A DNA stretch of 64,000 nucleotides from positions 22,903,501 to 22,967,500 of the forward strand of contig AP031355.1 in NCBI GenBank assembly GCA_037833965.1, written 5' to 3'. The notes beneath the pieces are model-generated. The model did no database searches, was not told the DNA's origin, and saw only the letters and a program-made list of their open reading frames with translations. This document shows, in pieces, positions 54,304-64,000 of this stretch. Positions within the stretch are counted from its first letter, which is position 1. Every line of letters begins with the position of its first letter. The position numbers were made by a program, and so were the translations under genes. The DNA comes from Marchantia polymorpha subsp. ruderalis (Eukaryota; Streptophyta; Marchantiopsida; Marchantiales; Marchantiaceae).

Positions 54304-55110
54304 ATGGGTTCTCTTTTCCTGTTATCGCCACCCTGCAGGGCTCTAGCCCATTCTCTTTTGTTGTGGCAATTATTAGTTCTGGCAAGCGCTGAAGGCCATG
54401 AGAATCTCATCCAAAACGGCAATTTTGAAGACGTAACAGGGTATTATCCGGCTGGCGTTGTGCTCAGAAGTGTAGAGATGAACCAGAATGCGGCCGTGAA
54501 GCAATGGACTGTCCAAGAAAGTGCGATAGAGATTATAAGCAGTAGGTTATGGCCTGCCTCCACGGCAGAATCTATGTATGCTGTTCATTTAAACAGTCCG
54601 CAAGGCCCCGGTGCAATACAGACCGAGGTTAACTCGAACCTCATCCCTGGTCAGACTTACCTACTGCTTTTTGACGTGGCTAGCACTTTTGGGGGCCCGT
54701 CCGTGAAGAGACTTGAGGTCAGTCTCGATTTTGGATATCCAGGTCCAAGGAATGCGATTTCGAAGTCATTTTCGTTCAATTTTCCAGATGGAAACGATCA
54801 GTCTAAGTACCTGATCTGGGAGCCTACCCGGGCTTGGTTCAAATTTAGGGGTGTAGGGAACGGTGCAATTGTGAGGTTTCGGAGTCAAACTCCAGGATCT
54901 CGCGGATTAATTGTGGATAACATAAAGTTGCTCCCAACATCGTGTGGTGGTACTGAATGTGCTCCAGCCGATATGTTTGTGGACTCAGGCAACAGCGGAG
55001 ACCGGGATGAGTCGGCCGGAAAATCTTCACTGGGTCTTTTGAAGGATAGAGTGATGATGACTACCGAAACTTGGTTCCGTCAGAGGTTTCTCAGACGTGC
55101 TGATTGGTGA
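54304..55110 (+). CDS. Secreted DUF642 (galactose-binding-like) protein, single domain
   Basis: An intronless frame of 268 residues. An N-terminal hydrophobic segment (about 13-29, HSLLLWQLLVLASAEG) is a signal peptide, so the mature protein enters the cell wall. The DUF642 hallmark begins at ENLIQNGNFED (about 34-44), followed by KQWTVQESAIEII, YAVHLNSPQGPGAIQTEV, the PGQTYLLLFDVAS strand, and VRFRSQTPGSRGLIVDNIKLLP ending the beta-sandwich near residue 211. After a CGGTEC pair of Cys, a low-complexity basic tail closes the protein. Most plant DUF642 proteins (about 360-400 residues) have two such domains; this one has a single domain. Family members are extracellular, bind cellulose or pectin fractions and have been reported to interact with pectin methylesterases. 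A two-domain relative lies 2.2 kb downstream in the opposite orientation. No enzyme activity is implied. Confidence 0.85.
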   Translation: MGSLFLLSPPCRALAHSLLLWQLLVLASAEGHENLIQNGNFEDVTGYYPAGVVLRSVEMNQNAAVKQWTVQESAIEIISSRLWPASTAESMYAVHLNSPQGPGAIQTEVNSNLIPGQTYLLLFDVASTFGGPSVKRLEVSLDFGYPGPRNAISKSFSFNFPDGNDQSKYLIWEPTRAWFKFRGVGNGAIVRFRSQTPGSRGLIVDNIKLLPTSCGGTECAPADMFVDSGNSGDRDESAGKSSLGLLKDRVMMTTETWFRQRFLRRADW

Positions 55111-57327
55111 AATTCTCTGTTGGTCTTATTATGGTGTTTAACGAGTATTTGCTGAGCAGCAGCACATTCCCGTCCTGGAGATGTGACTGCAGCTAATTTT
55201 TTGGCCATGAAATGGAGCCAGGACATACATGCAGAACTACAGGACGTAAGATTTGTTCTCAGCAGAAACGGCACTACGATCTGCTTCGTTCAGGTGACGT
55301 TCTTGCGGAACTTGACCGCAGACGGTTCACCGTGTGGTTCTCACGTTTCAGCGTAGCTTAACATCACAGGACATACTTCGTCCTCCTGGGAAGTCTTTAT
55401 CGAACTTGTGACTGTGCGACTGGTTTCCATACGGAGTCTACAGAACATGAACTATGAACACTGTTTGTAGCAGCAGGCAATCGCCCAAATCTAGGGCAGT
55501 TATAAATGAGCACTATGAGGTTGCAGAAGTGACAAGTGTGAGTTGCAAATGACACAACTGAGAGCCTTAATTTTGCAGTGATAGATAGAGAGGTCAGATT
55601 ATAAGCGAGGAATCACACCTGTCCAAGACTGGGCCCGAATATTTGACTTCTTGAATTGTTTGAACAACAGAAAAGTATTTTCGATCCTGATGCTTCAATC
55701 GGTTGTAATTTGTGTACATATATGCTAAGAAAACGTTGTTTCCTGCTTAGGAGACGTGTTCCACTAAGAAAGTGGCTGGTCGACTAGGTACTGTGAATGG
55801 ATGTGTTGCCTATGGAGTTGACAAGCTCTTTGGAGAACAACGCAATGGACTTTTTTTATTGGAACAGGTCTGCAGAGGTAACCAATAGTCTGCCATGTTT
55901 ATGTTTTCGTCCTTTTCTCCACCTCTCAACGCCTTTTGAGTTGAGAGGTGAAGAAAATATAAAAAATGCAGTGTCGTGTTCAGCTCTATTATTTACCTGA
56001 TGCTGTCAAATTGGAGCTTACTCGTTGTACGTTATGCGATTTCATGTTCTTTCAAATAGAGTTAGTATTTTGCCACTGCATCCGACAAACATGCCTGTAT
56101 TGTCATTTCTTTTAATCTGTAAGTTAGAATTTAGTATACGGTAGAGAGAACATGCCACATCAGAGGTCAAACCTTCTGTTAGTATGGTTCAACACGCAGT
56201 TCATGTTGCATGCGTGCACAGCAAGATTAAACTATCATATCGCAGAGTAGAAATTGTTCCTCTCCACCTGTCACCCCCTACTTGAGAATTTTGGAATTGT
56301 AATCTCGCTCCGCATCCATAGTGAAAAGGTTCGTCACCCTCTTATCTCATAGCCACTGCTTTCGGTAGCAATTTCCTCTCTAGCATTTAATTCCAGGTGC
56401 TTGCAGATTTCTCTTGTTCATGTGTAGGATCGGGGGTATAAGGTCGCAAGGATATGACAGGTAGGAGACGCGCTCTCTTTCTTTGTCTGTGTGCGCATTA
56501 TTCTCTCGTAGTAATATACCAAGGATATATGACTGTCAGTATGCTGCGTCGGTCTCTATCCTAAACTCTTGCAATCATGATAGCCTCTAGCACACCATTA
56601 ATATGGCTGATAGAACAATGACCGGTAATAGCCCGGGTTTATAAGTGCCCGAAATAGAGTAAAGTTCAGGCAGAAGTCATGAACGAATTGATGGATTGTA
56701 CGTGGCCTGTATATACTTGTTCTGAACCTGGTCTGGCACACCAATTTCGAAAGAGTAGTGTTTGAGATATATGGCATGTCGTACACATAGCAGAGTAGAG
56801 GAAACAGAATTCCACGACCAAATTTTGCACGTACGTGCACCAACAAATATGAGGGCTTTGAAGGCCGTTGCACTTCAAATCGCATATTCACCAAGCTGAG
56901 AAGTGTAGCAGGTCGATTTGTACAATCGTTTGTATTGTGTTCTGTCGGAAGTCGGGCAACCTTCTGGTTCCGGTATGTTTTGAGGTCTCGGTTTCATCTC
57001 AATCGGAGGTACATTTATACGGGATCTCAAGCCTACCATAACGCAGAGATTTTGGGATGTCATCTTCACTCGTTACAACGCCGTGCATGCCCTTTCCGGT
57101 TTCGACTGATTTCCATGACCGGTCATCAATTACTGAAATCCTCGATTTTTTGAACGATGTTTCTCACTCACTCCAGAATGCGCATGCTTTACGAGGTGTC
57201 TGGTAGACGGCGCTATGACTGCACCCTGCTACGTCAATCGGATCTAAGCTTCAATGAGCACTCCAGTGCATGGCAAAAATCAACTCCGTGGCGGACTCCT
57301 ACGCAGTCTCAACGCGGAGGACAATAC
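55111..57327. other. Convergent intergenic region between the DUF642 genes
   Basis: Contains the 3' regions of both DUF642 genes, with candidate A-rich polyadenylation contexts around 55950-55970. No further gene or repeat of note is seen. Confidence 0.5.
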
Positions 57328-58617
57328 TCAAGTCCAAAGCGCTACAATAACTACACAGATAGACAGCCAAATGGCGGTGCAAGGATGCCTCGCGGCCCCT
57401 ACCACTGCCCTGCTTGCGAGCACAGAGTACACTCCTCGCTGAGAATACGCACCCACCTTGGCTTGCCGGTATATGTTCACGTTGTCCAGCAAGGGCCCGA
57501 GGTCCCCTTGAATTTTGCTGGAGAAGGTAAGATACACCTGCGTCTCTCTGGCCACGAATTCCAGCTTCTCAGTTCTCCAGCCGATGCTGAATTGCGAGAA
57601 GCCAGTGCCATCGATGTTGATGGACTTGGAGGCCACCGAGTCACCGGATTCCACCCCCGACACGTCGAGCAGCAGCACGCCCTTGACCGGCAGAGTGGAG
57701 TCCGGGTTCGCGGCCGAGTCGTAGAGAATGGTGTACGTTTGACCGACGAGCAAAGTGACCTTGCCCGAGACGATGGTGCCGCTGAGGCCGTCGGCGTTCA
57801 TGTCCAGGAGGTAGAAGCTCTCGTCGGTCGAGCTCTGCCATCGCTCGTTGCCCGACCACTTGATGGCTCCGGCCGTGACAGCCCAATTGGTGATGATGGA
57901 GCTGGGCGCCTTCACCACGTTGTAGAAGGTGATGTCGGAGCGCACCAGGCCCGGCGGCTGCAGGCGATCGAAGCTGCCGTTGTCCAGCAGATTGACCAGC
58001 CGCACGTTGATGTTGTCGATCAGACACCCGAAGGAGCCCGGCGTCAGGCTCTCGAAGACGATGGTCGTGCTCTCGCCGGTGCCCACGAAGACGAACGACA
58101 CCTTCTCCCAGATGATGGACGATCTTTGCGCTTCCGGATTGCTCACATTGAACCACGGAATGGGGTCTCCTGATTTCTGGTCGTTCACCAGGATCCGGAC
58201 AGCCACGGATTTGGTCAGAGGACCACCGTCGGGATTGTCCGCGATGTCGAACGTCAAATTGTACGTAGCACCCCATCGAGGTGTGGCCAGAGGCGTTGTT
58301 TTGATCACTCCTGGACCCAACCAGCAATTAAGGTGCATCATGAAATTCCCGGGCTCCCATGCAGGCGCTATGTACTCCAATCCATTGACGATCTGAACTC
58401 CTCCCGACACCACGGAGAAGAACGGGACCATGTTCATCGTGCCGTCGACCAAAACGTCCATCTGAGGAAACAGACCCCAGTTGAAAAACTCGATCTCGAA
58501 GTCGCCATTGAGCACCAGGTTGGCGGGATCTCCAACAGCAACGTCGGAGCTGAGCAGCATTGCTGCCAGCAGCAGCAGCAGCAACAACGATGTGGGTGCC
58601 CACCCCCACCCTCTCAT
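57328..58617 (-). CDS. Secreted DUF642 protein, two domains, possible GPI anchor
   Basis: An intronless frame of 429 residues. I start it at the ATG at 58617, giving MRGWGWAPTS followed by a Leu-rich signal peptide core; the open frame extends five codons further upstream but without an ATG. Domain 1 starts at LVLNGDFEIEFFNWG (about 34) and shows YIAPAWEPGNFMMHLN, GPGVIKTTPL, YNLTFDIAD and the closing FESLTPGSFGCLIDNINVRL. Domain 2 starts directly at NLLDNGSFDRLQPPG (about 211) and shows NWAVTAGAIKWSG, FYLLDMNADGLSGTI, LLVGQTYTILYDSA and LLDNVNIYR (near 388). After a linker, the C-terminus ends in a hydrophobic run (AIWLSICVVIVALWT), which could be a GPI-attachment signal or a membrane tail. 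The layout is that of classical plant DUF642 cell-wall proteins. It converges on the single-domain relative at 54304. Confidence 0.86.
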   Translation of the reverse strand: MRGWGWAPTSLLLLLLLAAMLLSSDVAVGDPANLVLNGDFEIEFFNWGLFPQMDVLVDGTMNMVPFFSVVSGGVQIVNGLEYIAPAWEPGNFMMHLNCWLGPGVIKTTPLATPRWGATYNLTFDIADNPDGGPLTKSVAVRILVNDQKSGDPIPWFNVSNPEAQRSSIIWEKVSFVFVGTGESTTIVFESLTPGSFGCLIDNINVRLVNLLDNGSFDRLQPPGLVRSDITFYNVVKAPSSIITNWAVTAGAIKWSGNERWQSSTDESFYLLDMNADGLSGTIVSGKVTLLVGQTYTILYDSAANPDSTLPVKGVLLLDVSGVESGDSVASKSINIDGTGFSQFSIGWRTEKLEFVARETQVYLTFSSKIQGDLGPLLDNVNIYRQAKVGAYSQRGVYSVLASRAVVGAARHPCTAIWLSICVVIVALWT

Positions 58618-61600
58618 ACTTGGAATGCCCAACTGTGGTGGTCGTTATTTTCAATCCGAGCGCCCTGCCTCTTCCTGCTCCCTTGACCGTGTCTTCCTCT
58701 GCTGCCTCGTTCACTGACTCTTGGGTCAGGAAGGCAGACATAATTGCCGATGGAATGTTCCTGTCAGTAACAGACCTTTGATTGGAGCCAGCCTTCCACT
58801 CTATCGCTGTTCTCTCGTCCGACTCATTGTCATTCACGCCCTCCCTCGATAGCGGTATTTCTCTTGCAACCTGCCAACATCCGATCAGTATTTCTCTCGG
58901 AATCGAATGCTTTCGAGCATCCATGAAATTTAGGGCTCCTCCTCTTCATTTTCTTAGCATCAACCTCGTGCTTGAGCTGTCATTTATCTGCGGTGGTTTT
59001 GCTTGAAATTTCGCAGTTTTCATATTACAAAGCTCCAGGATCAGGTGGCAGAAGAATGTTGCCAGTTTTTCCATGGTCATGGCGAGAACCACGTGTGTGA
59101 TGAGGTATTAGTGTGTAATTGTCGGATCGATGGGACTTTTCAACGGAACCGAATTCAGGTTGAGAGGAAGAGGGAAGGGAAAATTTCTATGCCCATGTGA
59201 GTTCTAATGGAAGAAGCGGACTGATTTAGGCCGAGGATTTCCCGAGGAGGATGAGACAGAATGATGAGGATTGTACCTGATTGTCCTTCACCGTGGAGAA
59301 GTGGACACCAGAGGCTGCAAAATATATTGTATCGACGGACGGATGCGCACGAATTTCGCCTTCAGGTCGATATGTCGACCCTGTTCTAACATATTATATC
59401 CCAAAAGTGAACGAGCCTCGAATTCATTTTTACGAGAAACCGCCAAAGAAGGGAGGTCTCGATGAGAAGAACGAATTGCAGAATGTAACCGCCATCACGA
59501 GTTTCGGTACAATGGCAGATGGTGTAAAATTGGGGCAAATGAGGAGCAACGAGTCATGATTTCGTCTTGATGATCGCGTCCTCAGTGATATTCCTTCCTC
59601 CCGAATCGGGCAAATCATACACGCCCTTTTGATCTCTTTATCTAACAAAAGAAGCGAATTTCGCAGGAAAAGTCGAAAGTCGAAGATCCCCCCTTTCCTT
59701 GGCAACAATCATGCCTCACTGACTCGCGAGTGTGCAAGAAGGTGGTAGCAAGCAAGCAAGCAAGCACGAAAGCGAGCTCCCTCCCAACTGCCGCTCTTCT
59801 TTAGGTTCAGTCGCTCGATTCGGCCGGCCGAAGCTCGCGGCTCGCTGCGTGACACTCCCCCTCCCCAGCCTTACCTTTCTTCCACCGTTACGAGCTCAGC
59901 GATAATGGCTTCCCCTCTCGCTCTCTCTCTCTCCCTGTCTGTGTCTCTGGCTTAAACGGCAAGCCTCGAAGCAGTTACGAACTCCATGGGACCGATCCCA
60001 TGCGCGACGCATTGCACATACAAATCGTTGCTCGCTTCGCTTAACTGTGAATTGAATTGTTAGGGTTCCACCATGTGCGCACCGCAGCAGGCAGGCATCC
60101 CGCAGGGACGACCGGCCGACCGGGGCTCGTTGGTAGACGTTGGTAGGCGCGGGGAGGGGAAGGTCATCATCCCGTTAAAAGAGAGATGCCCAATTTGTAG
60201 GAAGGAAAGGAGTAAGGTGTCCACACATTTCTCGCCCTCCTCGTTCCGCATTCCTCCGTTAGGGCTTTTGTGAGCTCGCTTTTGATTCTCATGCAAAGTC
60301 GGAACCAGCTCGAGCTTTCTCTCGCTCTCGATCGAACGCAAAGGCTCGTTCGCTCGCTCGCTCGCTCGCTCACGAGTGCTGCCGAAAAGGGTGCTCGATG
60401 GGAGTTTCAGTTGTCATCCATGAGTGTTTTCGAGGGTCGGAATCATCAACCAACCAACCAACTCATGTCGAGCTCGGATGAGCTTGGTGATCTGCGTAAG
60501 TCAACGTGTCGAGCACGAGCACGGCCTCACGAGATGTGGTTGCTACGTTTCGTCCTCTCTATCCTCCCGTGACTCACGCATTCACTCACTCGCTCGACGG
60601 GAGTTTGTCCCTTTTCCTCGCTTCACGATGCACATCTTTCATGACCGCAGTTTCCAGGAAACTCTGTCTTTCCGAACTAGGGTTCGATGATGCAAATCTC
60701 GGCCCCGATCAGTACGCCCGCTCTTGCGGTAGCCAGTACGATGCGGCAGGAGTAGAGTGTGAGCGTAGAGAGAGCTCGTCGTCCAAACACTCACTCTGTC
60801 CGCCTTTCATGGTCTGGGAGTTCGGTCGCACTAGCAAACAAAATCGGACTCGTCAAAAATCTTCCTCCTCTGACAGACGAGGACGAGCTCCCGAGCCCAC
60901 GAGCCTGCGTCTGGAACGCATGTCTTTCACGCCGTGCTGCTGTATGTAACAGGACGGCCTCGGTGCTCGGCAGACCGAGAAAAACAATGGGGGCGTCACC
61001 CACAGAGCTGGTCTGGTGTGACAGATTTCTGAGATGGGGTAAAACGAGAGAGAGCAGCTCTTGATGCGCGAGTCGATCAGATGGACTCGGAGACTGTGTG
61101 TCTGTCAGACAAGGGGCCAGCGCGATGTCGAAGGGCAGCCGAAGTTTGTTCGTTACTAGGCGCAGGAGACAACGAGACAACGAGACAAGGAACGTTATCT
61201 GGGACGGGAGTCGAAGGAGGAAGATAATAAGATGCAAGCAGAACAAAATCTATGCTTCCCGATATGGTGATCTTGTAACGAGGTGCACCGGTTCCCAGGT
61301 TGAGCAGAAAGAGGGGCGACAGGGTCGGTGGGGGGGTCGTGGATTACATAGTGGGGAGTTTGAGTCAGGGTTTGCTTCGAGCAGGAGGGACAGAAAGCGC
61401 AGTTTGTTGCAATGTCCTCGTGCTTAGCGCTCGCGAAACATGAAAAGTCGTTACCCAGTGCACTTTCATCTTCAATGTCCTCGTGCTTGGCGCAAAGCCT
61501 GCTAAAGCGGCTCTCTCTTTCCTCCGTTCCAAGGCCTGGTCAGGGGAACCGGAGCACGAGGCGGACGACAACCTGCTGAACAAAGTGGACGAGATTTGGT

Positions 61601-64000
61601 GTTCGCTCTCGTGCAAGTAACGTTCGCACAGATGTCGCCTGCCGAGCTCCAGTGACGGCACTGGCATTATATATTACAGTAATCTCGTCCCCCCCCCTCC
61701 CCCACTTTGTGGCTCGCCCTTGTCATCCTCGGCTCCTCCAAAACTCTTGGTAACAACTTTGTTCCTTCTCTTCTCTTCCCTTCCTTTCGAAAAACGTCAA
61801 GAACCTTGAACTTGGGAACTGCACACCGTTCTCCCTCCCTCCCTCCCTTCCTCTCGACCTCGTACACGAAGCTACATGTAGTGATCTTCTGACAGGGTGC
61901 AACAGAGCTTTAAAGGTCCCGGATATCTTCTACTGTCCACGCCCAAAGCAAACAGAAAACCTCACATGAGACGAGCGAGCAGCATGTGCGCACCAGCCTT
62001 GTAGAGCTACGGCCTCTCCGAGTCTAACACTGTTATAGAATAGGAGCCGAGAGGTGCTTCTACTGCTGCAAAGGCTTCGGGCTTCTCTCTCATCGAGGGA
62101 GGCCTGTTAGATCACAGCACCTGTTTTAACTTCCTAACTGTCACAGCGAGCGAGCGAGCGAGCCAGCCAGCCCGACCAGGTCCCATGACCATGACTGTAC
62201 ATTTTTGTGAAAGCGAGCACTAAAGACTAAAGCTTCGGCTCTAGGAAGGCGTTGAACTACCTCGGACCCAGAGTCGGACGGGCAGTGGAGGGTTCGAAGG
62301 AGGGAGTCAGTCAGTCACACACATAACTCCCAACGAGCACCTCTTATGGTGAAGAAGCAAAAGGGCCCCTCTTATGGTGATGCAGCGCATTCAATTCGCC
62401 ATAAAGCTGAGCCATGGCTTGGATCCAGCCATTGTGCACCATGTGAGTTAAGCCCACCGTTCAAGGCTGCATCTGAGCCAGCTAAAGTACAATTCTGTCC
62501 TGAGCTGGCTTGCTTACCGCCTCCATGAATGAATGAATGCCTGCTTGCTATAACAGCAACTCATCCATGCCATGGCCTACGCTCTCGTTCTGGTTCTGCA
62601 AGAGGCGCCTGCCGCTGGGTCATATCGCATCGTGTAAAGTAGTTTGACCTCCCTCCCGATAACAGAACACCCAAGAGGCTGCTAGCTACGAGCCTTTTCT
62701 CGTAGACACATGGCTTTTCGGAAAATATACGACGACGTTGCGACCAGTGAAGCCGTGAAGCTCAAAAGTTGCGCGTGCCTTTTTCTCCTCCTCAATGTGC
62801 ATGCACGGTCCCCAGCGTCGTTGCAGCTCAAAAGCTCAGAGCCGGGTGACCAGCAATTTTTTCGAGGACGACATGTTGTCCCGTCTCCTTTTCGTTTTTG
62901 GTATCTTCTCTTCCATCTCTCTCGTTCCAGTGCTCACAGATGCACATCTAATCTCCATTCTGTTCATGGACCTTAATACATCTGGGCCTTAATTTTCTGA
63001 CCTCCGAGAGCTTCTTATGGCAGCTGTCGTCTATTCCTTATCCAGTGAAATCAGATGCGTAATTTGGCACCGTTCGTAAAGATTAGAGCTCAGCTCTCCA
63101 CGCAGCTCAGCGGTTTCTTCTTCATCTGCTTACGATCGTATTTAATTCTATACAGTACACCGAAAAACCTGTCAACTACGTGATTGTTTAACTCTCTCTC
63201 CTCGGCCTCTTACTTGTACTCTCTGTGATTGGCTTGTATCTATTGCTATGCGTTTCTACTCCACACTCTTTCTGATTCGCAGGGACGTGCTTCGGGTCCG
63301 ATGCTTGGCTTTGGGGAGTCTTTTTATCTGCCCAGTAAGAGTGTTGCTTTCGACTTGGCCAGTTGGATGCAAGATCTCGAGGATGGATGTTGCATCCCAA
63401 ATTATGACCACTCGGGGCTTCTCGGATGAACTTTGGGCTCGAAGACTGTGTAGATATGACAGATAGATTTAACAGTGCTTGACGCAAAGTTAACCCTAAC
63501 TCGACTATTGTACTGAATAGAACCTTAAGTTAGAACAATGTTAACGCTGCCCTTAATGGAAAGAGCCTCAGTACAAAAAGCACCGACTAAAAGCCAAGAC
63601 GAATGTGACGGTGAGATGTTAAAAATGAAACTTCAAGAAAAATGACAGTTTAGGTGAGAGATTTGCTTGATTGGACCCCATCCAAAGTTAAATTGCTTGA
63701 TGTGATCCGTCAAGTTTCAATTTACTCGATGGGATCTTATGGACGGTGAGCCATCTCTGAGTTCTAGTACGGGTATGATCTTGTAAGAATATGTAGCACC
63801 TCAGACTATAACACCGCGTCAGAAAGCTGATAGATCATTCTAATATATTTTCGCGACATCCACGCTGTGAGATCTCAAGTCCAATAGAATTGGGTGCTTG
63901 AACCTAAACTGTTTAGAAGGCAGCGCTAGATCACCGCGATCTAGCAAGCATACAAACTTAACCTTCCTTCTCCTGACTCCAGCAGCGGACCGGGCTATTT
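58618..64000. other. GC-rich, repeat-rich stretch without a recognised gene
   Basis: The first few hundred bases should hold the promoter and leader of the two-domain DUF642 gene. The rest shows many short open frames on both strands, none with a family signature. Simple repeats include GCAA units (59747-59766), CGCT units (60346-60370), GAGC units near 62149-62165 and CCCT/CCTC units near 61832-61850. A 20-bp near-identical direct repeat (AATGTCCTCGTGCTT) occurs at 61411 and 61474. An unassigned gene may begin near the right edge, but I cannot support one. Confidence 0.5.

Noticed and set aside
59281-59559. 92-codon plus-strand frame with plausible residue mix
   Set aside because: It begins with TTG rather than ATG, has no homology I recognise and no flanking exon evidence.
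61411-61494. Short direct repeat AATGTCCTCGTGCTT, 63 bp apart
   Set aside because: Only about 20 bp long, two copies, with no associated structure; probably a small local duplication.

Overview
The window is nuclear DNA of a land plant. Its genes contain many canonical GT-AG introns. It encodes a chloroplast SecA2 translocation ATPase, a plant-type heterotrimeric G-protein gamma subunit, an ESCRT-III subunit (VPS20) and two DUF642 cell-wall proteins, and it holds a dead chlorophyll a/b-binding (LHCB) fragment. Base composition is strongly mosaic: AT-rich blocks (about 5-10 kb, 13.6-15.4 kb, 41.6-48.9 kb) alternate with GC-rich blocks carrying GA/CT and tetranucleotide arrays (about 23-27 kb and 51-64 kb). 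A bryophyte, possibly a liverwort of the Marchantia kind, fits, but that is inference; no diagnostic marker gene is present.

Layout. 1-20 kb is gene-poor. It holds a 751-bp element with inverted ends that carries an LHCB pseudogene (1255-2005) and a pair of adjacent perfect hairpins (17514-17576). 20.3-22.7 kb is VPS20 (minus, 5 exons). 25.4-26.1 kb is a 133-bp tandem array interrupted by a 291-bp hAT-type MITE with an 8-bp target duplication. 27.2-28.6 kb is the G-gamma gene (plus, 4 exons). 30.9-41.0 kb is SECA2 (minus, 32 coding exons, 1121 residues, reconstructed end to end with all phases consistent). 41.6-48.9 kb is an AT-rich island with no recognisable gene; it contains an LTR-retroelement remnant with an internal tandem array and a perfect 60-bp palindrome. 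53.9-58.6 kb holds two DUF642 genes facing each other: a single-domain protein (plus) behind a clear TATA box, and a two-domain protein (minus). 58.6-64 kb is GC-rich and simple-repeat-rich, with no gene I can support.

The genes do not form a functional cluster; they belong to unrelated processes (chloroplast inner-envelope protein insertion, endosomal sorting, G-protein signalling, cell wall). The only related pair is the two DUF642 genes, which probably arose by duplication in the same locus. No new defence, biosynthetic or mobile system is evident. The most unusual items are structural: the LHCB-carrying element, the MITE-in-tandem-repeat nest, the twin hairpins, and the small LTR element with an internal satellite.
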